Shown: positions 1 to 12,090 of the stretch, piece by piece
Position numbering within the stretch: the first letter of the stretch is position 1
How the letters are laid out: each line of letters begins with the position of its first letter
Assembly (NCBI GenBank): GCA_963281155.1
Contig: CAUJLY010000004.1
Location: 5,952,001-6,016,000 of the forward strand
Length of the DNA stretch: 64,000 bases
Direction of reading: 5' to 3'
DNA from: Rhabditophanes sp. KR3021
Taxonomy: Eukaryota; Nematoda; Chromadorea; Rhabditida; Alloionematidae
The notes under the pieces: model-generated
The model's input: the letters and a program-made list of their open reading frames with translations, nothing else
Told to the model about the DNA's origin: nothing
Databases searched by the model: none
Program-made: the position numbers and the translations under genes

Positions 1-27
1 TATGAAAAAATACATATAAGGCGAGGA

Positions 28-1945
28 TTAGTCATTTTTGTTATGAACCGAGGTCATAGAGTTGGTATTTAACTTTACTGTAAACTGAGTTGCACTTGAA
101 ATTCCTTGTTTTGACATTGGAGAAAGGAAATTAACCCAAAGCCACAAAACACCATCATCAATAAGCTGCCCAATTTCAATGAACTTTCCACTGTATCTGA
201 TATACGTCCAAGCACAGATGGTAATGATGGTCGAAAGAAGTAGAGTTGACAGCAATGATGCAAATAGTTCAAGTCCGATGATTTGAGCTAACTCATGCAA
301 TACATACATTACGATTAGCGTAGCAACGAGAACAGTGGGTGTCTTCATAGATTTGAAGAGATTCTTAGATGCATTGTTCTTCACAAAGGATGCCCACTGC
401 TCTTCTAAATCGTTTTCAAGATTACTTAAGAAATTATTGGAATACTCCAATCCACCCATTTTCTTAGCATTCTTGAAGGACTCTAGAGCTGATTCTCTGA
501 TCATCTCATGGCGTTTTTCAAGCTCGGCACTTTGCATGTAAGGCTTTCCACCACCACAGAGTTCTTCCATTGCCTTGATATACAAATGTTTGGCATGGCA
601 GACAGCAGCATAATTGTTAGCTTCAGCAGTTGCGAGTAACATACTCTTTGGTTCAGGAAGTTCTTCACCTTGAAAGATGGTCACATAAGATTTAAAGTAT
701 TCGAATAGGTCACCACAAGTCAAGTCACACCCATTAATGCTTTTTGGAACCAAATTGTTCTGATCAAAAGTATGCTCCACGAATGTTTGTAAGTTCATCC
801 TAAATTCCTTTTCCATTTCATCCAATTTTCCCGTGAAGTTTGGATTGGAACTGACGGTTAATCCAGGATGAGGCATCAAGAAACATTCCAACTTTTCAAA
901 ACAATTTTGAATATGCTCCCGCAAAGATTGGAGGGATGAGTGGTGACATGGGTCAATGTCCAATCTGTTCTTTAATATGCGGCGACCACCATTGAAACCA
1001 TACTCAAATTCGTAAGGGTAACTCCAATCACGAACCAAGAAGTTTAAAGCTTGAAAAGGCTTAGCATCAGAATCGGTCAAAGCAAGTCTCCCATATTCCG
1101 TGAAGAGTTGCAGGTGTTGGAGGTCGTCTTCTTGGATATTTTGAGAAATATTGAATATTTGAAGCGATGCGAGCATGGTCGACAAAGCAAAGATAGTCGC
1201 GTTGTCCTTGACTGTACTTTTGTTGTCAAAGGCCCCTTGGGTATCCATCAAAATCACCACTACATCTTCTCCATTTTTGTCCTTTAAGAAGAAGGGTTCG
1301 CCCCAAATCATAATTCCAGTAGTATCTCTTTCTGAACCACCTCTCCAAGAGAACCCTTCCACTTTTTCCCCAACATCCATCCAATTTTCACCAACTTCCC
1401 CATCTTTGTTCCCATTTAGATACCTAAGGAAGAAGTTTAGGATAAAAGACTTTCCTTTTCTATAATTCCCAGCGATTGATACAACGCTGACCTAAACAAA
1501 TATTATTAAACTATCCATATAAGCTATGGTACATTACTTTTTTCCCAACACATCTTTCATCCAACAAAAGCTTTTCTAATTCAGGTAAGTTTAACATGTA
1601 ATTGTTAATGCCAACTGGCTGGACAATACTGATGGCTTTGACCACGCTATTTTCTTCTTCACTTATCAAACTATCAACATTATCTCTCTCCAATTTAATT
1701 TCTAACTTTGGCAAGGGCTTGTTTTCGTGACCAGTATTATTTACGTCACAGACAAATCCATCTTTTACAAAAGACCCAGCCTCCTTATTCAACAAAGACT
1801 TCATTTCAACCTTAGGAATAGCCCTAACTTCTGTCTCATCAGAGATTTCTCGCACAGCTTTTTTCATGATATCATTGATAACGGCCTCATCGAGAGAAGG
1901 CTTAGATTGGCCCATGTTTTCCTTATCAGAATCTAGATTATCCAT
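28..1945 (-). CDS. atln-1: atlastin (dynamin-like ER-fusion GTPase), 2 exons
   Basis: Atlastins are ER-membrane GTPases that drive homotypic fusion of ER tubules. Model: 1945..1538 and 1491..28, 46-bp intron (GTAATG donor, TTTAG acceptor), about 623 aa. The splice joins GKK to VSVVSIAGNYRKGKSF, which restores the G1 P-loop (GNYRKGKS). The switch I threonine lies in RDTTGIMIW, G3 is DTQG, and the G4 RD is in LVRDWSYPYEFEYG. A three-helix-bundle region follows. Two closely spaced hydrophobic segments near the C-terminus (from PTVLVATLIVMYVLHELAQ to TIITICAWTYIRYSG) form the membrane hairpin, followed by a C-terminal tail. The N-terminal ~110 residues are divergent and acidic. The ATG at 1945 (MDNLDS) was preferred over one 22 codons upstream, which would add a hydrophobic leader not expected in this cytosolic-facing protein. 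The hairpin separates it from soluble GBPs. Family assignment is firm. Confidence 0.93.
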
Positions 1946-2112
1946 GTTGCAAGATCTGAAAATTATGAAGGGTATAAGAATGTGGCACGTGTAAAATATG
2001 AATCGAGGCAACGATTATAAACAAAAACAAATTAATTTTTAATTAAAAGGCATATTTATAATAGAAATAGTTTTTCTTGGTAGTTGATTAATAAGGGTAT
2101 TTATATAATTAT

Positions 2113-5100
2113 TTATTTAATTGTAGGTCTGCGGTATCCACCAGCACCATGAGCTGTTGTGTAGTCAATGGTGTTAAGCATGCTTTGGGCTATTTCTATG
2201 ATCTCATCACAGTCGATTTCTTGTTCCTTTTGGTAGAGGAATTCGTTTTCAAGGTCAGCCACTTCATTCAGAGATTCAATAAGCGTGTTGAAACGATGGA
2301 TTATCATCCCTAACGTCTGAACTATCAGAATACCCATAAGAAAGACGATGATGATCATGCCGAGAGGATCTATTTTCAAGGCTTCTTGGGTGGCTTCAAA
2401 TTGACCCGTTTCATCATTCATTTTGGTCCACTCAAACCCTTCTAAAAATGAATGATTAAATAAACAATTTGAAATTTTGTTAAAACTTACTGAATGGGAC
2501 CCATTCCATTGATAGAACATTCTTATGCTTTTGAAGCAAATACACAGCTAACACCAACAGACCATTTAGAATAATGATGGTGAAGGAAACCTTATTTCTC
2601 AATCCAACTAATGCGTCTGCCGCTTCTTGATTTTCTTGCTTCGTTGTTCTGAATGGAGTCAGGTACTTTTCAATAAGATCATTCCAGAACGTCTCTTCCG
2701 ACTCTTCAAGCACTCCTTTTGTGCACTCGCATACATTTTCACAATTCATCCACATGTCATCTCTGTACACCAATTCTTCAATTTCATCAGCTTCTTTAGA
2801 CTCAGTGGCTGAGTCATTAATATGATGGTCGCCGTCCATATCAATGACCTCATTGGATGGTTCAATTCTTTCTTCTAATCTTTTCAGAGCTGCACGAACT
2901 TCTTCTAACTCTTCGTTTTTACGGCCATTAAAAGATTTGCACCATTTCCAGAATTTGTCCAACCTTGTTTTTTCGACACAACTGGTTAAGAATTTGTTGA
3001 CTGGGGACTTGAATTTGTCCTCATTGCCAGTCGCCTTAGCAATAGCTTCACGAGTACCCCAATTAATAACATTAAGATTAATCAATGAGTACAAAGCTAG
3101 GAAGATGTATGTTGAAGGAATCATGAGGAAGAATATTGACCCATACATGATATTTGTGAATTCTTTAGGATGTATAGCTGCAGCAAACAGGAAGATCACA
3201 ACCATATTAACGACGAACATTGAGGTTGGTGAAAATATGGTTTCCAGAACAATTTGGGAAGTGGTAGCAACCATAACAGAAAGCATCACGAAGGCATACG
3301 CAATTGAAGCCGCTTTTGCGAATTTGAGTTGCGTAGACGATTCATACAAGAAGCAGCAGGCAATAAAGGCAACGATGGGAGTTGCATTCCACATGATCAT
3401 CTTATCAGAACTAATGCCGAAGGCAGCGGTCTGAGCAAACACCAACATAGTGAAAATGATGGCTGGTCCAAACATAGAGAACCCGATTACAATCATCTGA
3501 TAAAAAATGTACAGATTTGAGATACTATTGTTGTTTTTGACGGCAACTTTGTAATCCACCAGCAAATCAACAGTATTAGCTATAGATGATGGGGTCCAGC
3601 GACGCCTTTGGTTGAAGAATTCCTCGAATCCTTCAGGCGCATACGTCTCAGCGTCCGAAGAAGCAACGTACTCGATACGGTAACCTTTCTTCAGTAGCAA
3701 TGTTGACAGCCAACGATCTTCACCTTGATCGTATTGAACGTAGTGTCTAGCTTCTGTGGCAACTTTGGTGTATTTGTGCATAATGTTATCATCCATTAAT
3801 GCAGATGCTCTGAACATCGAAAAACATCCTGGCGCACACAGGACGCAACCAAAGACGTGTTCGGCAGCTTTTTGGAACCAATGAGCGATGGCATACTCAA
3901 ACTTTTGGTACCACACCATGATTCCTGAACCAATAGGGTGAATTCGGCCACAAGCACAACCAATATCAGACTTCTTCCTCATCAAATTAAGCAACCTCAG
4001 AACAGCTTCAGGCTTGAACTTTGAGTCACCGTCCATTGCAAGAATGTAGGTATTATCAGCCACCGTTTTCTGATCTTGAACACTGACATCAGAAGCCATG
4101 ATTCTGTACCCCAATAAGTAATACATATACATCACTTGCGACCATCTTTTCTTATGCCTAATCTTCTGCTTGTCTTTAAGATGGACATACAGCACAGACC
4201 CATTAGGGAATTTGGTTACAAATCGACCTGGAATGCAATTAAGTGTTAATTAATATTAATGCATTGAATCTTTTATATTTTTAATAATTACGTTAAAGTG
4301 CGTATCTTCTCCCACAACGGTGGTACCTTACAATATTAGTAATGTATTTGTTAAAAATGTCTCTAAGATATATTAACTGAATTGCATTAGCTACTATCCT
4401 AGGGTGCCTGATATTGTTGGCAACCATAATAAAAGTAAAGCAACGGCAGAGCTTTCCAATCGATCGGGCAAGTTATTAGTATTGAAACTACTGCAGCAGA
4501 ATCTCTAAAAGAAAGGATATATGATGGTACAGTAACTCAACTTCAAACTATTTTTGGGAAAACTGAACTCCAAAAACGTTTTAGGAAATGAATTGATTAT
4601 TGTGAACATTTTTGGAAATTATTTTATATCATTTGGTCTCATAAACCAAGGATTGCTCACAAGGAAAGGAATTATTAGTGTCGATGGTGTGGTTTCGAAG
4701 TTGCTAGTCCTAAATACATGAACAACTTCACTGTCCTGAATCACAAACTTATATGAACAAAATAAGAGGTTGGTAAGGTCATTTCCAAGATATTTTAGAC
4801 GCTGTCCATATAAATCCTGAACATGTTTTCTGTTCAAGTCCAAAGACTAAATAGAAGAGAAGAGGAAAGTATTTAATTTGATACCATGTTCTTTTTCTCC
4901 ATTTTTACTTAATACATTTTTTGTTTCAAAAATGATTGGCTTACCTAAAATAGAAATATTAGTTAGAATAAGAAGATGGATGAGTACCTCCATACGCAGT
5001 TGGGATCAAAATTCTAACGTGAGCCGTTTCTTCTTCTGCATCGCTTTCCTCATCATCGCCTTTCTCCTTTGCTTCATCCCATTTGAGTAAGACACGCAGC

Positions 5101-6902
5101 AATTTATACAACATCTCGAAGTACTCATTAGGAACTCTCTTGCAATACTCGTTGTCTACCCACGCATCATCAAAGAAAATGTGGGATTCCAAGTTGAATT
5201 TGGAGTTTTCACCAATCTTCCTCGTTTCCAGCAGTTTTCTTTGCTCGTCCAGGTTGATGACAGATTCAACAAGTTGCTTCATCTCATTCATCGTTTCATG
5301 CCACATAGTAGCACAGGCGTAAATTGTCGGCACGTTATCATGAGTGTTGTTGATAACATTTTCACTCTTTGCTCCATTTTTAAAATGGTAGTCTCCAAGC
5401 AATGCATCCTCATCTAACTCAGCACCGTCATACAAGCTGGGATTTGACTTTTCACCGATTTGGTGACTAAAAACTAGAATGGATTGGTCGATGAATAATC
5501 CGTTCGAATTTGGAGCCACTGCCTCAATATACTCGTGCAGCTTTGTGGACTTTGGTTTTTCAATGAACGAGAAAGCCCAGACAACATACGAGATAAACCA
5601 AACCAATCCAACTACGAAGTCTGTCAAATAGCCAAACTTTCTACCCTCCCAACGGTCTCCTCTAACAGCGAGTCCATAATCAGAGAGCAGTGTGTCAAAT
5701 ACACATTTTGTATCTTGATACTGACCAACATGGACAATCCAAAACAACATTACCGGCATCAGAACAAAAGGGTGGCATATGGCTGTAATTTGCATCTTCA
5801 TGGCTGACAGTAGACGAATCGAGAACCGGAGCATTGCATTGACAATAATCACTGCAAATGCTAACCAGAAAATTGCGAACGCTTGTGTTGAAAACTGTAG
5901 TTGAAGCAGAAACTCGGAGACAAGGATATCTTGAGCACCATGTTCCTTTACAGCCATTTGAAAGACGACCGAAGATACGAACACTCTCATTAGTGCCGTC
6001 AGAGCTCTTGTCTTGCTATTGACTTTCAGCAATCCGTACTTGATTTCGAACAGTGAGTTAAAGCCGCCTCCTTTAGATTCGTGGCTTATCCAGGACTCCC
6101 AAAAGCTGAATGCGAGAAATACCAAACTCCCACCAAGGCACAATCCGTTTGTCAGGTTCCCGCTCCAAATGTAAGTGCTTGAAAAGAGAACGCAGAAAAG
6201 ATATGTCATAGGAACACACACAAATACATTCAGGATTCGCTCCATAAAACCAATTGTGTTTCTGAAGATCCTTGAGAAGAGTTCCATCTTTTTCACCAAA
6301 ATCGGCGCAAAGACGATCGATGAGCTAACAAAAAGACATCGAAACAAATCCAATTGGGGGTAGATAAAAAGCACCAACGTAAGTGAAGCAGCAGAGCGAA
6401 ATGTCTCCAATAAAACGTAAGACTTGACAACCGGAACACTTTCGCGCTTAGTTGCAAAATAGCTCCAAACACTCCCGATCACTTCAATAAAGTCAGGCGC
6501 CGTTTGAATCATCCATAAAGAAATGATGATTGCAGCGATGACATCATTTTTCTTCTCCACATATTCTCCAATATCAATTCCAGAGTCAGATACATTCGCT
6601 TTGCATTCTGTCAGCAAACTGATCTCTGTCTCCGTGATGTTTGAGATATTGGTACCCAAAAGCATCACGGCGGATCTAGACAGTAAGGATCCAAAACACA
6701 GTGCCCCACACGACAGCAGATAGACAGCGAGCTAAAAGGAGAAATGATTACAAATTAAGAAATGGCTTAAACGTACTCTAAAGCATTGCAGAAGGTAATT
6801 CGATGTGTCTTTATTTTGAAGGTGAGCAGAATAAATAGCCCTGGGATATGACTTGAAAACATCCCATCTCCCCACATCTTCTTGACGACCTAATTCAACC
6901 AT
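2113..6902 (-). CDS. chs: chitin synthase, complete 4-exon gene (1311 aa)
   Basis: Family-2 glycosyltransferase that polymerises UDP-GlcNAc into chitin across the membrane (in nematodes, for eggshell or pharyngeal lining). Exons 6902..6777, 6731..4988, 4227..2491 and 2441..2113; the phases add to exactly 1312 codons. An N-terminal multi-TM block leads into the cytosolic core: CATMWHETMNEM, IPTAYGG, then across the third junction RFVTKFPNG and KKRWSQVMYMYYLLGYR. Catalytic signatures are DGD (LAMDGDSKF), GEDRW and QRRRW. A C-terminal TM cluster follows, then a second TM pair after WVPFKGFEW. The start (MVELGRQEDVGRWDVF) is the first Met of exon 1. The third intron (4228..4987) is 760 bp, far longer than the others. 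The length is close to the shorter nematode paralogue (CHS-1, about 1300 aa) rather than the longer CHS-2, but the paralogue assignment is a length-based inference. Confidence 0.95.
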
Positions 6903-7185
6903 ACTTTAATGTTAAATGAAGTTGAAATAGTATGATAAGCTGAAGGCAATTTAATGAAATAAGTATCATCAAATTGGTACATCACACCTCCTAATTACTC
7001 TACAGGTAAATATTGTACAATAGTATAAAGATCATAAACTTCGAATAAGTACGCGTACCCAATAAAAACAAACAAAATTGAAACAAAGAGCAGAATTAAT
7101 TAATAATAAATAATTTATTTATTTAAAACAATTAAAACTCGATGGAGGATTAAATAACTCATTATCAAACTAAATATGATGCAAG

Positions 7186-7921
7186 TTACATAAAAGGCCC
7201 GTTTTGAAAAGTGTCATAAGAATATTGGTTTCTAAGTGGATTACTTTCTTGATTGTTTTGGGCATGATCACAGCATTGCAAAGGGGGCATTTCAAAATTC
7301 GGATCCTAAGGAACGAAAGAGTATTTGCCAAAATTAATTCTGGAGGGTTCGGACATACTTAAATAGATTATACAATGAAGGTTGCAAACTTATATTGCAT
7401 ATTTAGATTGGTAAAGTGGTGTGCAAGTAGTTTGCTTTATGAAAGAAGTATGTTGTACATAGTATCAATCTGATATAAAAATTGAACAAAAAGATTTATT
7501 ATTAGCATGTCGGAAAATGCGGAGAACGATATTTTGTTAGATTCCAATAGTTTATTCATATTTAAAATTTGGCAGAGTTAAAATGTATGCAAAGAATGGA
7601 TATATGATTAGAAGGTAACGTTTTATTGTACCTTAGGAGTAAAAGTGGCACCGTTAATTTGAACAATTGGTTCACATCCGTCTTTAAGAATAATTTGAAT
7701 ATTGAAAGGAATTGACTGTTGTGTAACGTGATCAAAGATGGAGTACTTGAACTTCATACTATAGTGAAATTTACCGTCCTGTAACGTTGACGACAATTTA
7801 CACTTAAATAAATTTTAAAACAATAGATCAAATTTAAACTTACTCTGTTCATTGCTGATTCAACTTCTTTTTTGTCTCGATGATTATTGAATCCACTTTT
7901 TAAAACACCTTTTACTTCCAT
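7186..7921 (-). CDS. small 3-exon orphan protein (114 aa)
   Basis: Reconstructed from splice signals; each exon alone is too short to stand out. Exons 7921..7844 (26 codons), 7778..7632 (49 codons) and 7305..7186 (39 codons plus stop) are all phase 0. Donors are AGA|GTAAGT and AAG|GTACAA; acceptors are TTACAG and CCTTAG. The product starts MEVKGVLKSGFNNHRDKK, has a beta-rich middle (KFHYSMKFKYSIFDHV, then IPFNIQIILKDG and VQINGATFTP) and ends in a polar tail (MPPLQCCDHAQNNQ ... NGPFM). There is no signal peptide or TM segment. The PFxIxI...VxxNGxxF pattern loosely recalls a galectin-type strand order, but the carbohydrate-binding HxNxR signature is absent, so no function is assigned. It lies just upstream of chitin synthase on the same strand, 284 bp away. 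Codon-like conservation of phase across three exons argues it is real. Confidence 0.6.
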
Positions 7922-8700
7922 ATTGAAACAAGATATTTTAAATGATAGTTATATTACACTCCATGATGAGTTGTAAATTTAAATATAAATCATATCAAAA
8001 ATTGAATACTACAATCTGCCTATTCAAATATCTAAGTTTTATACAGTTTATTCAATGGAAGTAACATTTCATAATTTAATAATGGATGTTGTATCTTATA
8101 AATATAGATGTAGAAAGGTTTATGAAAATATTTGACGTGACTAAGGACTTTACCAAATAAGTGTTGAAAATGGCAGGCAAATTATTAAGGCACAATTAGT
8201 AAAGAAAATTGGATTGAAATGTGGTTATATATTTGAAGCACAAAATTATAATATAATATTTCCATTTATATTAACAATTAGAACTATTTGTACTAACTAT
8301 TTTGTCTATTTGTTTTGAAGATGAATAAATAACTTCCTGGATAGTGTGTTATTTTAGAGTCGTAATTTATACATGATTTTTGTTGGTTTCATCCAACTGA
8401 TAAAGACCAAGTATTTATTAATCTATATCATTTTGTGACATGTAGACTGTATTAGCTTCAATCACAATTGCTTGTTTCATTGGCATTCTCAAATACATTG
8501 ACTGGGCCTTACCATTCTAAAATAGATTAGGTTTTAGTATTCTAAAACAAAGTGGGCGTTCACAATAAAAAATAGACTAAGTTTTGGCATTTTAATCTAC
8601 TCCAAATGAGTATATAAAGAACACACTTTATAATAAAATTACCATTTCGATAAATACAAGTTATTTTCTTAATATACATATTACTACTCCTATCACAATT
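7922..8700. other. intergenic, no gene seen
   Basis: AT-rich spacer between divergently transcribed genes. It has no credible exon on either strand. At 8531..8548 there is a perfect short palindrome (GTTTTAG, TATT, CTAAAAC), and AATAGA(T/C)TA(A/G)GTTTT is repeated at about 8521 and 8570. The plus-strand promoter described below is at its right edge. Confidence 0.5.
8611..8619 (+). promoter_or_regulatory. TATA-like box upstream of the 8701 gene
   Basis: TATATAAAG lies 82 bases before the ATG at 8701. Its spacing suits a transcript with a 50-60 base leader. Only sequence match supports it. Confidence 0.3.
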
Positions 8701-9552
8701 ATGAATTCTATTGTTACCGATACCAGTAACTCTATTGAGACGATGCTTAAACGAATGACTGGATCTTCTGACATTCTTAATTCAATTATTTCTCGCCCAA
8801 ATATGAAAACAAATACTCTTCTTCAAAAATTATTGAAAAGCAGAGCAAATAATATCGCAATAAGCCCCAAGAAGAACGAAGCTTTCATGTTTTCGTTAGT
8901 TATTTTCAAGATTTCGAATGATTTAATTAGCGGAACATTTGAGAGTAAGCGTTTTGTAACATTGGATCAAATGCTTGAACTAGTTAATAGACATGGTTAC
9001 AATTCCGGAAATCAGAAAAGAGCACTTAAAATATTTTTGAGCTCAGATGTACAAGTCAATCTCAAATTTGAGGAAAGATCCACTCTGAAAAAGATGGTAG
9101 ATGTCATTGTTAAACGGTTTGCTAACATTCGTGAATTTCTATTTGATTTTGAAGATCATTTACTCGAAGAAGATGATCAGAAAAACTATTTAAATGAATT
9201 TAGTATTTATGAAAACTTAGCTTCACCAAATATAGTCTCAATCAGGTCATTCAATTTCAGTAACTTGGGAAGATATTTAAAAGAAACGGACCAGATAAAT
9301 ATTTTCAAAGGGTTCTCAAGTTTAAAAGGCATCACAATCTTGTTTGCATGTAACTACGACATTCAAGTTTCTACAGATGAGGTGTTTCAAAAGTTAAGTG
9401 CCTTGATCAATGAAGCAAATATTGAGGAAGTCAAAATAGAATATATTTCAAGTGGATGGTGTAATCATGGTACTGAACATGGCAAAGGAGACGAAACAGC
9501 AGTTAGGTGTTTCAATTATCTGATTAAAAATGGAATCAACGCTAAATATTAA
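8701..9552 (+). CDS. orphan single-exon protein, 283 aa, leucine-patterned C-terminal half
   Basis: Intact ORF from ATG 8701 to TAA 9552, followed by AATAAA-type signals near 9590. No signal peptide, TM segment or catalytic motif is visible. The N-terminal third is Ser/Asn/Lys rich. The second half has regularly spaced leucine and isoleucine stretches (NIREFLFDFEDHLLEEDD, SPNIVSIRSFNFSNL, FSSLKGITILFACN, IEEVKIEYISSG), the rhythm seen in nematode F-box-associated (FTH or LRR-like) regions. An F-box pseudogene lies 1.6 kb downstream. It could therefore be a family member that lost, or never had, an N-terminal F-box. That is inference from pattern only. The lack of introns, unlike its neighbours, is compatible with a fast-turnover expanded family. 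Confidence 0.6.
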   Translation: MNSIVTDTSNSIETMLKRMTGSSDILNSIISRPNMKTNTLLQKLLKSRANNIAISPKKNEAFMFSLVIFKISNDLISGTFESKRFVTLDQMLELVNRHGYNSGNQKRALKIFLSSDVQVNLKFEERSTLKKMVDVIVKRFANIREFLFDFEDHLLEEDDQKNYLNEFSIYENLASPNIVSIRSFNFSNLGRYLKETDQINIFKGFSSLKGITILFACNYDIQVSTDEVFQKLSALINEANIEEVKIEYISSGWCNHGTEHGKGDETAVRCFNYLIKNGINAKY

Positions 9553-9631
9553 TTGTCATCCAACACTCTTTATCCTTTTTGATCTATGTAAATAAATGTG
9601 CCACTTAATTTATTTGGTTATTGATTCTAAA

Positions 9632-10245
9632 TCATGTTACACTTACATCTTCATTTCCTATCTGTTGAATCGAATTAGAATCCGTTGGTGGCGACAGCCC
9701 CTGGTGCAGTTGGAAAACAGATGAGAAATACGATTTATTACTAGATTGGTAACTGTCACTCAAGAAGTCTTGCTGGCATAAGGCTGAGGAATAAAATACC
9801 GGTTTATTCATTCGTTGCCAAAGGAACAATATTCATAATGATTTAATTGAAACGGAGAGGAGGTGTATATCGTGTATATTGATGTTACCTCAAGAGAAGC
9901 TTTGAAAACAGTAACCAATTTTCCAGAATATTTGGCAGTGTGTTGAGGAATTTATTCACGTCAATCATGGAATATGTCGCAGTTCAAGCCAAGAGTAAAA
10001 GGGTTATCATATTTTAAAATAAATATTTCTCCAATCTCAACCAAAATATCCTCTTGAGACAGCTGGCATTTGAAATTAAATTCGAATGTGGGTTAAGATT
10101 TATTTTCATAAGTGAAAGATAAAAATGATTTGATAATAAAATAGGATTATACAAACGTTTAATATTCATTTGTTCTGTGGCATCGTAGAGCAAGTTTGTA
10201 ATAGTAAAGAGACCAAACTCAAAAAATATCAGCTCCATATTTAAT
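9632..10245 (-). pseudogene. decayed coding region, unknown family
   Basis: Reading downward on the minus strand there are coding-like blocks that do not join into one frame. The first is an ATG at 10238 with about 74 codons (LLYDATEQMNIKRLYNPILL). An overlapping frame is more protein-like at about 10090-9970 (KCQLSQEDILVEIGEIF ... DNPFTLGLNCDIFHD, then stop). Next comes INKFLNTLPNILENWLLFSK-like sequence ending at a GTAAC donor near 9890. The last is a block after a CCTCAG acceptor (LCQQDFLSDSYQSSNKSYF) that ends at a TGA and is followed by AATAAA. Exon phases clash and stops interrupt, so I read it as a relic. It may belong to the same F-box-associated type as the neighbouring relics, but no domain is certain. 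Confidence 0.3.
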
Positions 10246-10462
10246 TATTATTTGTCTTTTGTTCACTTTATTATTGCTACTGAAAATCAAAATCCAATAT
10301 TACGTCCTAAATTTTGATAAACGTGTGCATATAATATTTTAATGATGAAGACAATTTAAATGAGCAACACATATTTTATGGAGATAACTTTATAGTTCAA
10401 ATAATTTTAATTAATGCAATTGGATACTTAAAAAAGTTTAATTAGTTTAAGACTTATCAAAA

Positions 10463-10686
10463 GGACCTTATTTGCGACAATTATTTTCTTATGGTCTATC
10501 ATATTTTGAATCCTCATCACCCTTTTCACCAGAAATTTTAGATCGTTCATCTTCATTGCCGGCATTCATTTGACTGGCCCTCGAACTTGTGCAAGTTGCC
10601 CAAACAAAGCCCAAGCATCAATTATGACGATGTCCCGGAGGAAAGTTGGCACCAAGTATTTATCGTGTAATCAAGGAATCTGCTAA
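10463..10686 (+). mobile_element. relic of a piggyBac-like transposase C-terminus
   Basis: Two overlapping frames read as one broken peptide: YLRQLFSYGLSYFESSS...DRSSSLPAF, then after a one-frame shift LTGPRTCASCPNKAQ...SRRKVGTKYLSCNQGIC and a TAA. The layout is a proline/serine linker, CxxC, a basic stretch ending in TKYLSC, then a final CNxxxC and stop. That matches the order of the C-terminal cysteine-rich domain of piggyBac transposases. The spacing is not canonical and no DDD catalytic domain is found upstream, so this would be a dead fragment. No terminal inverted repeats or TTAA flanks were identified. What else it could be: a decayed zinc-binding fragment of another family. Confidence 0.3.
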
Positions 10687-11181
10687 GCTCAACTTACTAC
10701 TACTGGTGGGAAGACATTCAAAGACAAGAACAATTAAGTTCCTAGCAATTTTAATGTATTTACATCTAATACACGTCTCCATTGTAAAATATGATGATCT
10801 TTATGCCTGTGTAATTAATTATTATATTTTTTGCCTCACATTTTCATGTATTTATACTTGACATAGATTTAAAATGAGGAACAATTGGATTGTTCCATTC
10901 CAAAATTTAGCTATTTGAGATCATTTAGATCTTTAATGCTACAAACCTTTTGTTTGGGTGTTTAATCCGAATATGTACTAACAAAAGTCTTACTTAAAGG
11001 AGATGCGTTTATAATCTAAAGTGGGTTTGGGACATCAGCTTAAAACAATGATGACATACGTATTTTTAATACATGAAGTTGTTTAATTTATGTTTCGTGT
11101 AGACAAAAATACAAGTAAGCAGACTTGACTGTTTTGTAACAAAGTAACATTTGTTTTTAAATACTACACTCATTATCCGAA

Positions 11182-12090
11182 ATGGTTGTATTTTGATCGG
11201 CTCAAACAGTTCCAATAACTCCAAATACTATCCATAAAATTACCTACTATGCTGCGACTGATAATGCAACGTTGGGTAGTATTAGCCAAACATGTGGGAA
11301 ATTCTACGATTATGTTAATGAGATGAAGTTATGTCTTCGATATCACTTTAGTAAAAGTTCTGTATTCACTTTAGCAGCAAAATAAATAAAACTTAGTCAT
11401 GCCATCTTTTACATCATGAATTACTGTGTTAATCATCTTTTTTCAAGTATCAATGCTATAAATGTGGGTATGACGATTAGTTTGCTACAAATATTCAACT
11501 CCATTAAATCCCGTTATCTTGATTATGTTTGCATATTCGATGCAGAATGTTCACAGTATTCCGAATCCGAAATAGGTAACTTTATCCAAAATTTGCCAAA
11601 TCTGCTTTTAGTCCAACCAGAAGCGTTAAACTCGAGTACAACTTTAAAAACTTTAACAAACAAAATAAGTTGATCCTTGATTTAATTAGAAAAACAAGAA
11701 TTTCAAATTAGTCTTTGATTCTGATGATGAGAACAAATTAATCAAAATAATCGGAACACAGTGGAATTAATTTAAAGATAATCCATTTCAACTTATATAT
11801 CTCTACATCTGTTTGATATACAATATAAGTTCCAGGTTAATCGAAAAATTAACACTGTCCAATTTTAATTTACTCGAAACAGTTGCACCAAGTAATGTAA
11901 CATATCAATTTATGGTTTGATTCTCAAATATATGCAGGAAGTTGGCTAGATTATTGAATTGTAAACATTTGCAATCTAAACATCTTGTAATTGTTGATGT
12001 ATTTTTTCGTTTAATTGTTTACATCAACGATCTTGAAGATAAAGATTCTAGAAATTATTTAATTTGAATTTTTGTATTACATATTTGCTG
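11182..12090 (+). pseudogene. F-box family pseudogene
   Basis: One frame runs from an ATG at 11182 to 11673 and is interrupted by stops at 11194 (TGA) and 11383 (TAA). It reads ITYYAATDNATLGSISQTC then GKFYDYVNEMKLCLRYHF, which has the hydrophobic and Cys pattern of an F-box (…ATLGSISQTCxxFYDYV). After the second stop comes a leucine-patterned stretch (IGNFIQNLPNLLLVQPEALN). A frameshift near 11673 leads to further remnants (FDSDDENKLIKIIGTQWN, SRLIEKLTLSNFNLLETV, LVIVDVFFRLIVYINDLED) up to about 12090. F-box proteins are SCF ubiquitin-ligase substrate receptors, hugely expanded and turning over in nematodes. The multiple lesions make this copy non-functional as read. Confidence 0.5.
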
